Positions 35,311 to 46,732 of a DNA stretch of 64,000 nt are shown one piece after another; the stretch's first letter is position 1; every line of letters starts with the position of its first letter. The DNA comes from Macrosoma leucophasiata (lineage: Eukaryota > Arthropoda > Insecta > Lepidoptera > Hedylidae). The DNA lies in contig JAWQUS010000032.1 in the NCBI GenBank assembly GCA_036365455.1, positions 15,074,001 through 15,138,000 on the forward strand, given 5' to 3'. The translations under genes were made by a program, and so were the position numbers. The notes below the pieces were generated by a model, which saw only the letters and a program-made list of their open reading frames with translations, was not told the DNA's origin and did not search any database.

Positions 35311-38300
35311 TGAGAAATTGGATAAATGGATCGGGAGTAACGCTGATCGACCAAACAAAAGATTTTCTTTGAGGAGTTCTTCGATTTTCATCAATGGAGT
35401 CACTAGGATGTATAAGGAAGAGGTGGCAAAACTATTTGATGGTAAATAATTTTAGACCCTGATAATGTTATATTCTGATACTAATTACGTTAAGCGGGTA
35501 TTGCAAGCTACGTAGTTACATATAGCTGACATACTAGCTGACCCGGCAGACTTCGTATTGCCTCAGAATGAATTAATGTGTCAAAGGTTTGATAGATACG
35601 GACTATTTGTATGGGAAAATGAAATCGTTGTCTTACTATTTCCCTTCAATTTCTTCATTCAGAGGTTCTCAAACTATTTTTTCTTGTAGACCCCTTTCAA
35701 TTTTTTTCTGGTTTCTGTGAATCCCTTCCTTGCTACATTTATATCACATTCCCATATTTTCAATTTTTATTCACGCCTACGTGGACCCCCATCGAGTCCC
35801 ATGGACCTCAGGGGGTCTATATGGACCACTTTAGGAATCACTGCTTCATATCTTCTTACCTTTTAAACCATCCCTGGGCTTCCAGAAATAATTCAAAACT
35901 AAAATTAACCAAATCAGTCCAGCCGTACTCGAGTGTTAGCCAGACTAACGAACAGCAATTGATTTTTATATAGATAGATAGATAGATAGGTATAGATTAT
36001 TTGATAACCAAATGAGTTGGTGTAATTACTCTTTAGTGTAACATGTTTCCTCAAACAAGTATAGTTAGTGAAAAGTAAATAGTGTTGTCTTATAATTACA
36101 GATTGTTTGGAAACAGACAGAGCAATGTCGCGCAGAGGCTGTTTGCGGCACAATGAGGTTGATTACAGCTCCGACACCGTATCGACTGAGTGTACTCAGA
36201 ATGGTAAGTTACTGAGTAAATATTTACATTTACGTCTGTGTATAATTAGTTGCAAATTTTTTTACTGGTGGTAGAGCTCCAGTGACGGGGCTCGCGGGCG
36301 TGGGCGCCACCGCATTGCCTAATTTACTTGCCGCTAAATGGTAGTGTTCAGCACTATCGTGTTCCGGTCAGGTGGTAATGTACGGCCCTGTAATTTCCGG
36401 CACAGAGGCATAACACCTAATGCCTCAGGAGTGGCAGCGCATCTGCATTTTGATGGTCTCTCAGGTCATTGTGTGGGTGTCTATAGGCTGCAGTCATCAC
36501 TTAACATCAATGTGAACTGCATGCTTGTTTGCCATTTCCAAAACATAAAAAAAAAAAATGTCTTCTGTTACTGGCGTTGGGACGTGACAACCCCACCGCC
36601 CACTAGCGGGAAGAATTTTCTTCTACTTTAAGAGAATTCTTCCGTAGGAGTAGTTAGTTAACCAAATAATGGCGGTCAAACTATTCCAATGGAGCGGTAG
36701 TAAAAATACCAACGCGGCATGGGCAGCAGCGTCCCGCGATAAGACTACCGTCACTGCGATCGCGATCGAATATTCTAGAAATCTACGATTTAATACTACT
36801 GATTCCAGAGTTGGCCCTATAGCAGAGAATATGTTATAATACTACGTATAGAATGGACACTTCGACGTCCCGCTAGATTTTCCTGCATCACTGGGCGATA
36901 GTTGGTATTTTGTACGTGCTACGCACACAGGTGCGCGTGTAGATACACGTCACTGTTTGGTGTCTGTGTAATAGAAACCAAATTAAGCGTTTGTATGGAA
37001 TTTTGGCGGAGTGTCCGCGGTGTGCCTGTAGTAGATATATACCTAATTGAAATAAAACTATTTTTACGGATTTATCTCGCGTATAAACTAAAATGATTTT
37101 TAAAATCAACCCGACGGTAGGAGGTAGCTACATATAAATTTTTTCAAACTTCTGTCAGACAAATATCACCTCAGTCTGCCCGGGACCACGGAAGCTGAAA
37201 AGCGGCCGAAACGTCGGGTTGATTTTAAAAATCATTTTAGTTTAATATACGCGAGATAAATCCGTAAAAATAGTTTTATTTCAATGAGTGTAGCTCGCGA
37301 AAAACTAAGAACATATCATATACTTAGTTGTTCCTAATGATGAGCAAAATACCCCCTTAAAAAGTTAATTTTTTTGTCTCATAAATCTTAGTGCATACTG
37401 ATCAATTATGATAAGCTCAACACTGTTAGATGTAATTTAACGTAACTTCTCGTCTGTAATTCCCGAAGGGGTAGGCAGAGGTAAATGCATGCATACAAGC
37501 ATACATGCAAACACCCACGATTCGCCGGTTACGTTTTTGGCCCATGTATGTAACAGGTGGCGAGCCTGTTGACATCTCCGGGCACATTGCCAAACTTCGA
37601 GGTACTGGGAAATGGAAAAATCCCAATAGAACCAGAGATAAAGGACTTTAAACCATTATCTCTCATAACCCCTAGCCGGGCATCGAACCCAGGACCTCAG
37701 CATAGTAGTAGTGGCCTGCTACTACTAGGCCACCGAGGCAGTTAGTAATTTACAGTTTTTCTTTTCTTTTCAGGTAGAAAACGCTCCCATTCCTCTAATT
37801 CTTCAAGTGGAACTAAAAAGTCATGTACACAACGAAAAGAAAAAACTCTTGAAAATAATTCTAACAAAACAAGATCGAAGAGTACAAGAGAAGAAAGTGT
37901 TGACAATAAAAATTCAAAAAAGGTACGTAATATATGATTGTGTTAAACTTTACTAAAAATGTATATCTTTCTCTAACTTATACAAATTTGTTATAGATAG
38001 AAATGAAAAAAAAAACGAAAAAAAAAATTTGACTTCGGGCAGGAAAATTTTCTTAATTTCTAAAATTTATTCGCATAACACATGCGAGTAAATTTTAGAA
38101 ATTAAGAAAATTTTCCTTAATTGCGAAAAATAAATAGTACAATTAGAGAAGGACGTTAAATGTTACAATAAACAAATGTTTTCGTGCAACCGAACCTAAA
38201 TATTATAAAACTGAAGAGTATGTTTTGTTCAACGTACAAAATAGTGGTTATAGGAGACGTTCCAAAATGTATGGAGCTTGGGCCCGCACCTTGTATGCTA

Positions 38301-39522
38301 AATTGAGAGAAGAAGCATAAAATACTAAATCATTTTCAGCTATTAGAATCGTTTATTATACCTTCAATTAACTGTCGTAAGTATAATTCAAAAACAAGAA
38401 TGTCACAGTAGCTTTTTTAATGTAATGGAAGTGGCAAACAAGCATGCAGTTCACATTGATGTTAAGTGATGACTGCAACCTATAGTCACCCACACAAATA
38501 CCAAGGTCAAAATGCAGATGCGTTACCACTCCTGAGGCCTAAGGTGTTATGCCTCTGTGCCGGAAATCACAGGATCGTACATTACCACCTGACCGGAACA
38601 CAAAAGTGCTGAACACTACCATTTAGCGGCAAGCTATATGGTAACATATTGTTGTCATACATCAATAACTTAAAAGAAGAAAGGCCGTAACTATAACATT
38701 ATTACCACAAGCCGGTGAATGACAAAGAAGGACTCTTTTTCTTTTCTTTTTACTCTTTGTTATCAGTTTGTAAAGGGGAAAAGAGACATTCTACTGATAT
38801 ACTTTTACATTAGTTTATTACATTTAGTTTTATCTTAGTGATATTCTTGACTTTACATATATTTTTTATCTTGTTTGACATGTATATCAATTGTTGATCG
38901 CTTTAATTTATTTTGTTTGTTTTTGACGTGTCATAAGAGGTGCATGTCACCCTAAATGAATAAATGAGTTTCTGATTCTGATTCTAATTCTGACACTGTA
39001 AGCTATTCTTGTTACGACGGAAAAGTTAATAATTATAGCCGCGAGAGGGGGGAGGGGGTAGGCCTAGAGCGTCTGGAAAGGTACTCATATGCTCGCATTG
39101 TCTAAACTAAGCTTTCATCATGAAACCCTCGATTCTGATGAAAGGAGGCCGGCAAACACTCATAACAAAACCAACCCACTACGGACGGACAGACACACAG
39201 GCAGACAGATGAATGGGCGGAGTCTTGGTAATATCACAGGTTTTTACCATAAGAGTACGGAACCATAAAAAGGAATGTCTCTCTTAGTTATAGACATGTC
39301 TGTAATTATGTTTTTTTTTTTCAGAAACAAAACTCAAGGTCGAAGTCCAAAGCGGTCGAATCACCCAACTCTTTTGATCCCAATAGGAGAGAACGAGATA
39401 GAAATTCGATTTTTGACAAGAATCTACCATTTGGTTTCGTAGCTGTATACGATACATATGATTCAAGAATACCAAGCAAGATTATATTTTCTTCTTTAAG
39501 TGATATCGTTACTGATCTTTAA
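35311..39522 (+). CDS. Uncharacterised basic Ser/Lys-rich protein, 3' four exons
   Basis: I do not recognise this gene. Four exons join in frame with good GT-AG sites: 35311-35441 (starts with the last base of a codon), 36102-36203, 37774-37922 and 39325-39522 (stop TAA 39520-39522), giving 192 residues. The first exon encodes a mixed charged segment (KLDKWIG, FSLRSSSIFINGVTRMYKEEV) that could be a small folded domain. The next two are strongly hydrophilic (RKRSHSSNSSSGTKKS), suggesting a disordered nuclear or chromatin-type linker. The last ends with a more hydrophobic tail (LPFGFVAVYDTYD). An upstream exon ending in phase 2 is required and was not found. Introns are full of SINE copies. Independent phase agreement at three junctions is the main evidence that this is a real gene. 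Confidence 0.7.
35529..36000. repeat. Interspersed repeat ending in (GATA)n
   Basis: Begins ACTAGCTGACCCGGCAGACT and ends ATTTTTATATAGATAGATAG. A related copy begins at 53092, and its other end recurs at 52805-52990. Probably a LINE or Helitron derivative. Confidence 0.5.
36264..36558 (+). repeat. SINE-A family, full copy
   Basis: Complete from ACTGGTGGTAGAGC to a 12-nt A tail; used here as the family reference. It lies in the intron after exon 36102-36203, followed by a family E fragment (36590-36780). Confidence 0.85.
37046..37285. repeat. Large inverted repeat, 71-74-nt arms
   Basis: Arms 37046-37116 and 37212-37285 are near-perfect complements (ATTGAAATAAAACTATTTTT, then ATCAACCCGACG). 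Single arms recur at 33199-33240 and 54707-54802, so this is a mobile repeat. Confidence 0.8.
37439..37743 (-). repeat. tRNA-derived SINE (family B), minus strand
   Basis: Ends at CACCGAGGCAGTTA, 30 bp before the exon at 37774, and so contributes sequence close to its acceptor. Confidence 0.8.
38042..38116. repeat. Hairpin with about 35-bp stem
   Basis: GGAAAATTTTCTTAATTTCT and the following 15 nt are mirrored after a 5-nt loop, with one or two mismatches. It is preceded by the GACTTCGGGCAGG start of the repeat that forms the palindrome at 1880-2030. Confidence 0.75.
38414..38636 (-). repeat. SINE-A copy, minus strand, 5' truncated
   Basis: Poly-T at the left, then GTGGCAAACAAGCATGCAGT; the left end follows a family G fragment (about 38254-38410). 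Confidence 0.75.
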
Positions 39523-39737
39523 GAACTAAGGAGTATGTATGGATACTGTCTCCATTGTCTCAATTGGATATCTATGTTTTGGTTAATATAGTATTGATCC
39601 ATATTTTGTTGTTTTATTGACATTTATTATCCCCATAAAAGTGGGGAGGCTCGTGACAGCTGGTTGACAAAGTCAAAAGGAGCCACGATCCTCAGCAGTG
39701 AAGGGTACACGGAATTGATATATAAAGATGGAATGGT

Positions 39738-39976
39738 ATAGGTCGCGCCAGGTAAAAAGAACGCTGGCGGTCAAGCTGCGCAGTAGACGATTTATCGATC
39801 TATTTGGTGGTATGAGGTGCGGCGTTTTCAATCTGCCTACCAATACACGAAACCGCAAGCGAAAGCTAGATCAAAAATAAACCAATACGGCTAGTACTTT
39901 CGTGCGCGAGTGTACCGATGCGCGAACACATCCCTTCTACTTTCTTCCAGCATTCTTTTTACGTGGCGCGACCTAT
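39738..39976. mobile_element. MITE with GGTCGCGCCA ends
   Basis: Both ends read TATAGGTCGCGCCAGG/CGTAAAAAGAACGC in inverted orientation. The interior contains TTCGTGCGCGAGTGTACC. A second copy with the interior partly inverted is at 54357-54596. TA flanks are ambiguous. Confidence 0.7.
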
Positions 39977-40496
39977 AATGTAAGCGTGGCAAGCGCGCCA
40001 CAACTATGTATGAACAAAACACAGTTCGGCCGAACCATTCGTTCACCGCTCGTAGTGTCGTGTAGGCTGCTTCGAACGGCGTCTCTTGGTAAAATACCGT
40101 GTAGTGCCAATTTTCAGACCTCAAGACAAGTATAAGGCGAGGAGGTATATCTTTCCATTGGCAAATAACATTTATTGTTATAACATTTGTAAAAAACATA
40201 AAAACATACAAAGGAATACGAATATTTTAACTTAACCTGCATTTTTTAAACGTTACTGCTAGCGAATACAATGTTCCTTAAGCAGTCGCTCAATTAACGC
40301 TATTCCATGTAATGCGTCCGCTACACTTCGATTACTAACGTGCGAGCTCCTTGTGATTATTGTTGTGTGCGTGGAAGGGTACGACTAGAGAGAGACGGAC
40401 GGACGGAGTGGACGGACAGACAGACAGACAGATGGACAGCAGAATCTTGGTAATAGGATCCCGTTTTTACCTTATGAGTACGGATTTGTAAAAAGT

Positions 40497-40545
40497 AACA
40501 CGGCCCACCGGCCGCGGCGGACCGGAGGGGAGAAGCCATAGTAGT
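40497..40545. repeat. End fragment of the CACGGGCCACCGG element
   Basis: Matches the terminal repeat of the elements at 59263-59585 and 61754-62046. Confidence 0.6.
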
Positions 40546-40657
40546 AGTGAAAGCCCAGGATGCTATTTTTGTATTTACTCGAGCGCGTCAGATTAAGATA
40601 CGGCAGATACCTTGCACCCCGTTGGTTACCTTCACTAAATCTAAAGTTTGTGTATAA

Positions 40658-40906
40658 AGCCGCGCCCGAAGGGTAACAATTAAAATAATTCAAAAAGTCG
40701 CTACGATCCTACGATCTTACTTGTCTTCCGAATCGTCTGAATTTTGGATAAGCGCATTGTTTGGGCACGTTTTACACCCTCTCAGAATATTTGACACGAT
40801 TTTGACCCAAAATGTTGATGCTGCGTCCTTTTCAAACACATTTGAGTCTTTCAGAAATGAAGGTGAAAAATTACTCAAGAATTTCAGATACTCAGAGAGA
40901 ATGTAA
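40658..40906 (+). CDS. Possible orphan coding exon or gene remnant
   Basis: An open frame of about 80 codons ends in TAA (40904-40906) and has protein-like composition (SSEFWISALFGHVLHP, then a helix-like amphipathic C-terminus). The opposite strand is also open, which weakens the call. It lies 1.1 kb after the stop of the uncharacterised gene and 0.1 kb after a MITE fragment. It could be an alternative last exon of that gene, a remnant of a duplicate, or mobile DNA. No family is recognised. Confidence 0.25.
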   Translation, partial: SRARRVTIKIIQKVATILRSYLSSESSEFWISALFGHVLHPLRIFDTILTQNVDAASFSNTFESFRNEGEKLLKNFRYSERM

Positions 40907-41184
40907 AGTGAACTCAATCAAAGCTCTAATAAATAAGATATAAATAACTAATTGACTAAATTACAGTTTGTTAAGCGTTAGATTGTAAGAAATCTTAAAT
41001 AGGATTTTTTTTATGAAACGATCATGGCAAACAAGCGTGCAGTTCACACGGATGTTAAGTGGTCTAAATGCAGAGTGTTACCACCCCTGAGACCTTAATT
41101 GTTATGTCTCTGTGATAGATATTACGGGCCAATACATTACCACCTAACTGGAACACTATATACACGGATAGATCTCTTGCTATT

Positions 41185-41435
41185 GTAACAATAATCGTAT
41201 TAATATTATACATGCGAAAGTTTGTATCATTGTTTGTTTGTTACTCCTTCACGCAAAAACTGCTAAACATTTTTTCATGAAATTTGGCAAACACATAGAG
41301 GGTAACTTGGATTAGCACATAGAATAGTTTTTATCCTTAAATTGTTCCTGTGGGATAACATGGTATGATTTGATTTGTTCCACAGGTTACGCGAAAAGCT
41401 ACCCACACGCGGGATGAGCCGCAGGCAACAGCTAG
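41185..41435 (+). mobile_element. Helitron-like non-autonomous element
   Basis: Starts near AATATTATACATGCGAAAGT and ends in ACGCGGGATGAGCCGCAGGCAACAGCTAG followed by T, with the short GC hairpin before CTAG. The left boundary is approximate. Confidence 0.6.
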
Positions 41436-41728
41436 TTTAATATAAAACCATTTTATGGCAAAAATCACAAATGTTAATACAGCATTTTTCTCAAATAAGA
41501 ACATTTTCACAATATAAAGCAGTACAAAGGTTTTTATGAAATCATTACGAATAAAAAGGGAGTGGAAAGAGGCAATAAACGCTTAGCGTTTACAAAAGAA
41601 TCAAGAGCGGTTGTGAATGGATGTGAGAATATATATTTTTATAAATAAATTTTCCCTTATTTGTTGTACAGTTGCACTCTTACAAATATCATAGTGAGTA
41701 CTGTGCTTAATCTGTACCATGGTTCACA

Positions 41729-42220
41729 GGTGGTAGAGCTATCTGCCGCCAAAGGTTTATTCTCAGTAGTTCGATCGTTGAACTAGTAAGAAATTTTTTA
41801 ATCATTTGTTCGACCGTCGAACTAGTGAGGATTGTAAAGTTTGAACTGTCAGCAAAAAAAAACTAACACCGATTGGTGTGGCGGCAACCTTCGACCTAAC
41901 CTGGCTAAGTCGGGAGCGCCCATGGTCCTCATCACGCCCCTTTATTAGTTCGACGGTCGAACAAATACGAAAAAAAAATCCACTAGTACGACGGTCGAAC
42001 ACAGAGGAAAAAAAAATCCCACTAGTTCGACAATCGAACTAATGAATCTAACTTATGAGAATAAGCCCCGCCAAATGTCGTTCAGCACTATCGTGTTCCA
42101 ATTAGATGGTAATGTATGGCCCCATAATAACTTACTACACAGACATTACAACTAAGGTCTCAGGGATGGCAACGCATCTGCATTTTGATCCTTGGGGACC
42201 GACCATCTAACTATAATGTT
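41729..42220 (+). repeat. SINE-A copy split by a MITE
   Basis: The left piece is 41729-41753 and the right piece 42068-42220. The intervening 314 bp is an inserted element with an 8-bp duplication of SINE sequence. Confidence 0.7.
41754..42067. mobile_element. 314-bp hAT-like MITE rich in TTCGAC palindromes
   Basis: Ends GGTTTATTCTCA and TGAGAATAAGCC are inverted repeats. Target duplication CCGCCAAA (41746-41753 and 42068-42075). The interior repeats AGTTCGACNNTCGAACTA-type palindromes about six times. Confidence 0.85.
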
Positions 42221-42376
42221 TTCATTTAGCTTTCGATTATGACATCATCTTGTCAGTTTCGTACCGCCTAACTTTTGCCTGGAAGTGTTTTCGACCGCAG
42301 GTTCATACTTCATGCCGGCACTACACGTGGACAGATGCGTCCGCGGACACTGGCAGATGCATCCGCAGATGAATTT

Positions 42377-42661
42377 ACTGGTGGTAGAGCTCCAGTGATG
42401 GAGCTCGCGGGCGTAGGCACCACCGCATTACCTAATATGCTTGCCGCTAAATGGTAGTGTTCAGCACTATCGTGTTCCGGTCAGGTGGTAATGTACGGCC
42501 CTGTAAATTCCGGCACAGAGGCATAACACCTAATGCCTCAGGAGTGGCAGCGCATCTGCATTTTGACCTCAGGTCATTGTGTGGGTGTCTATAGGCTGCA
42601 GTCATCACTTAACATAAAAGTGAACTACATGTTTGTTTGCCACCTTCATAACATAAAAAAA
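42377..42661 (+). repeat. SINE-A family, full copy
   Basis: ACTGGTGGTAGAGC to poly-A. Preceded by a short CGTGGACAGATGCGTCCGC segment related to 49800-49935. Confidence 0.85.
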
Positions 42662-43176
42662 CAATATCTTACTGGCAGTGCTGTACCTAGATTTATTATG
42701 TATGTTTGTTCACGCCAGGTCCCTAACGGGGTAGGCATAGAGTGTGAAACGCCAGATATTCCGATCCTGACACATCTCCCGTGCCCTATCTATCTTCAAC
42801 ATTCTCTTCATACACGCACGCCGATTCCTAAGACTTGACCCCGCCATCAGACAGAACTCGACCTATTTGGTCATGGTAGGTCAGTCTTGGTCTTCCTGGG
42901 CCTCTGCAACCATCCACATTCGCATTGTATATCTGTTTAGTCATTCGCTCATTCGACATTCTTTCTATATGCCCGAACCATCGGAGCATGCGTTTTTTAT
43001 TTTTACACCGATACTATCATTCACACAAAGCCTCTTTCTTCCTATATTTAGTAGACAAGTATAAACAAGCGATTAGGTACACTATGTTTCCGACAATGTT
43101 CGTATAGCGACTGCTATTACAATGGTTTCTTAATTATATAACCTTACGTAACTAGATACTAAAACAATGATTTGAT

Positions 43177-45090
43177 TATTGTTCCTGTGCGGGGATCGAA
43201 CCCGTGACCCTTAGATTGAGCGGTTGTCACACACCGCTGGACCAGCTGCATCGTACAAAAATAGTGTAGAAAAAACATAAACGACTTAAGCTCCATAGGA
43301 AAGCAAAAATGCGCAATCAAAACAATTACATTGATACTCATATTGATTGGCAAATACAGCCTAATTTGCGGTGAACGTACAGCTTCGAAAACGTTGATTG
43401 GATGTTTGCTAGTTATAAGCAACGCCTATTATTGCATTCCCTACGTCGTCTGAAAGCAAATTGATTGGGAATGACGGAAAATTACCTTTTTAAACCTTAG
43501 AAGCCTAATCTTGTCGTGCTCTTTTGTTACCTCCGTAGCCGACGGGAGCTAGAGGACGGTGCTCGTATCGTTAAGGTAAATCCCGCCATTTTTGATATAT
43601 CGCCTGCGAGACGTATGTTTAGGCTTTGTGTAACTTTTAACTAAGATACTATTGTAGTATACCTATATCAATCGTCAGTTGGTTCTGTAGGACTGCAATA
43701 CCAAACATAAAACACCAAGTAGGACAATTATGCTTTTATTGTTTTCTCCAACGCTTTTATAGTATTACATTAATTATCAGATACTTCTGTCTAACAATAC
43801 TTTCTACTTCAACGTCCCTTTTTACAATGACCGTGCTACCGAGCCCGCCGACCAACACGGCTTTCCTTCTTTTGTCTTTTTTCGTTTTTTGGTCGCATGG
43901 CAACCAACTGTGTAATTTAATTGGTCAATCAACGACCAATCACGAGCACGCCTCGATACCCGATCGCTATTTGAAATTGACAGAAATACGGTCTCGAATG
44001 ATATTTTTATTATAATTGTATTATTGATGACCCAAAATATTTTCAATAATAGCTAACCCTAACACTATACTGCTCCTAAAGTTAAGCTAGTCTTTCAAAG
44101 TCTGATTAGTAGTAATGTTTGCTCTATGAATAAATAATTAGCGTAAAAAAAAATATATTCTGAAAAAAATACATAATGTTTTAGTTGAATTTCAAGAAGT
44201 TAATTTTTTTTGTTTAAATTTATGCATATTGTTTTTTTTGTTGTAATAAATAATTGTGATTATAGATATAATTAATAACAGTGTCGTTTTATTTTTAGTT
44301 TATATTCCAAATTCAAATTTCTGCTTAATAATAAAAATAATAATTAATTAATAAACCTAAAATAGGGGCTTTTATACGTGTACGCCTCTGAGACGTATAT
44401 TAAGGCTTTGTGTACGTCCGTAATAGATTAGGCTTCTAGGGTTAAAAGGTTTACTAGCGACCCGCGCCGGTTTTGCATGGGATTTAGGAATTTGCAATGT
44501 GAAAAAACTTATTCGTCAAAATCAAAATCTTAAAGTTATTCACTTAACAGAGTTCCAAGTGCAGTTACTACCGAAAATAATTCCACTATCGAACCAAATC
44601 ACTTGGAGCTCTTTTAAACTTTTAACTTATGTCTAATACTTACAGGGAGTCATTCAAATCTAATAATGTAAACGTCCATAGCATATATACATATGAACTA
44701 ATCAACAACCACTATAGTGAAATGTACGAGTAGCACAAGCAGACCAGAACAGACCAGTCACCACCATTAGCACCCATTCACGAGTATATGTATATGTGAC
44801 AACCGTTTATCAGAAATTGACCTGAAGTGCATTAACACATCTATTCAAATCATTTCAACAATTTGTTCTGTCGATATAAATATGTCACTGGCGCGGATGC
44901 TAGCGAATCCATCTGTGACGATTTTGTACCGTGAAATTATACGCTAGGGATGTCAAGTGTCGATGATTTTGATTGATCGATTTAGCGGCTTAATGTTAGA
45001 TCGGAGAAAAACACGGATATCAATCATAACAGGTGTGTAGTTTTAAGTCTCACATTATATTTAATGTACTATAATAAAAATAATAATGGC
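43177..45090. other. Intergenic stretch with little recognised content
   Basis: 43177-43255 is a family D tRNA-like fragment on the minus strand. 43605-43650 and 44385-44420 share GAGACGTAT...AAGGCTTTGTGT. Otherwise AT-rich DNA without gene evidence. Confidence 0.45.
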
Positions 45091-45570
45091 AACCCATTAT
45101 ACGTCCCACTGCTGGGCACGAGTCTCTCCCCTTTTTGAGGGGAGGCCTGGAGCTTACTCCACCACGCTGCTCCAATGGTGGAGGTGGGTGGGTTAGTGGC
45201 CAACCCGCTGTCGGGTGTTTTCAAACTGCCCATTAGGCCTCCGACAAGGTTTAACGACTGCTATCTATCGATAGCAACGTGGACCTACGTCTTAACGTAC
45301 CCTCCAAAGCACGGAAACGCGCATTTAATTTGCCACTAGCGGTCACCCATGACACTACCCGACCGCGCCCATAGTGCTTAACCGAGTAGATCGTTTATGA
45401 TCTACACCAGCCGCCGGGCCATGCGCGCTTCCACGTAATGTACTGCGATAAAACTCCCACCACTGTGATCACCAATGTACATGCCACACCCGGCGGTAAT
45501 GGCAAAATTCCCCCCCCACATTTGTAGGCTTTGGTCCAGCAGTGGATGTCTCGGCTGAAATAATGATGAA
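45090..45570 (-). repeat. LINE 3'-end-like repeats
   Basis: 45090-45175 (complement of AGCTCCAGGCCTCC, GGGGAGAGACTC and GGGACGT) matches 49950-50010 and 53615-53685. 45405-45570 is family E, ending TTTGGTCCAGCAGTGGATGT. Confidence 0.5.
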
Positions 45571-45599
45571 AGTAATTTGCCATTTTATATTTAGACTTA

Positions 45600-45900
45600 T
45601 CCCTACTTTTAATATTATAAATGCGAAAGTAACTCTGTCTGTCTGTTACCTTTTCACGTCCAAACGACTGAACTGATTTTAATAAAATTTGGTAGAGAGA
45701 TAGAGTTGACTTTGAGAAAGAACATAGGCTACTTTTTGTCACCTTATATTCTCCCACCACCCTAAAATAGGAGGTGGAAATTTGTATGGAGCATTCCACA
45801 ATTTTAAAGGTAGAAAATTAAAACTCGGTATGCGAACTCTTTGAGCTTAACAATTATTTAAAACGACATCCACGCGGGCGAAGCCGCTAGCAACAGCTAG
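45600..45900 (+). mobile_element. Non-autonomous Helitron, complete ends
   Basis: 301 bp inserted between A (45599) and T (45901): starts TCCCTACTTTTAATATTATA and ends GCGGGCGAAGCCGCTAGCAACAGCTAG. TC start, CTAG end and a subterminal GC hairpin are the Helitron signature. Similar short elements are widespread in Lepidoptera. Confidence 0.8.
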
Positions 45901-46420
45901 TATGCAATAAGTCTCAAAATGTTGAATAGGTTAAAAGCGTAAATAATAACTCTTACACACCTATCCCTCAGCAGAGATCATAATATCGCTTTGTTCTATT
46001 TACTGTGGCATAACTGCGTAAATTAGCACATTCGTCTCTGTCTGCTGCCGCACTGTCTCGCCGTCAAATCACTCTATTGATGTCGAGAGGTCCGATTGAT
46101 TGATTGAATCAATGGAAGCATTGGTCCACTAAAGCTTTTATTCATAATTCATGGTTGGTTTTTTGTGTAGTATTAAAATCTTGGTCTTGGTGGTCTATAA
46201 GCTGCAGTCATCACTAAACATCGATGTGAACTGCATGCTTGTTTGCCACCTCCATTACATTAAAAAAAACTAAGTAGCTTAATAGGTAACCTATAACATT
46301 CTACTAGGTACTATTTCATTTAAAGAATGAGTCTGTTACATAAACGTAGGAAACCAACCATAAAATAAAATCAATTCAATCTGACTTACGGTCTTCTCAA
46401 AAACATAATTAAATAAATTC

Positions 46421-46732
46421 AACTGCCTAAGTAGCGTAGTGGTAGTAGGCCACTACTACTACGCTGGGGATCCTGGGTTCGATTCCCGGGTCGAAGACTA
46501 TCAGAGATAACGGTTTAAAATCCTTTATCTTTAGTTCTATTGGGATTTTTCCATTTTCTGGAAGTTTCCTAGTACCTTGGAGTTTGGTAATGTGCCCGGA
46601 GATGGCAACTGGTTCACCACCTGTTACATGGGCCAAAACGTAACCGGCGAGTCGTGGGTGTTTGCATGTATGCTTGAATGCAAGCATTTACCTCTGCCTT
46701 CCCCTTCGGGCATTACAGGTTTGAAGTTACGT
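46421..46732 (+). repeat. tRNA-derived SINE (family B), plus strand
   Basis: The tRNA-like head has box A (TAGCGTAGTGGTAG) and box B (GGGTTCGATTCCCGG). The body ends TTGAAGTTACGTAA. Confidence 0.85.
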
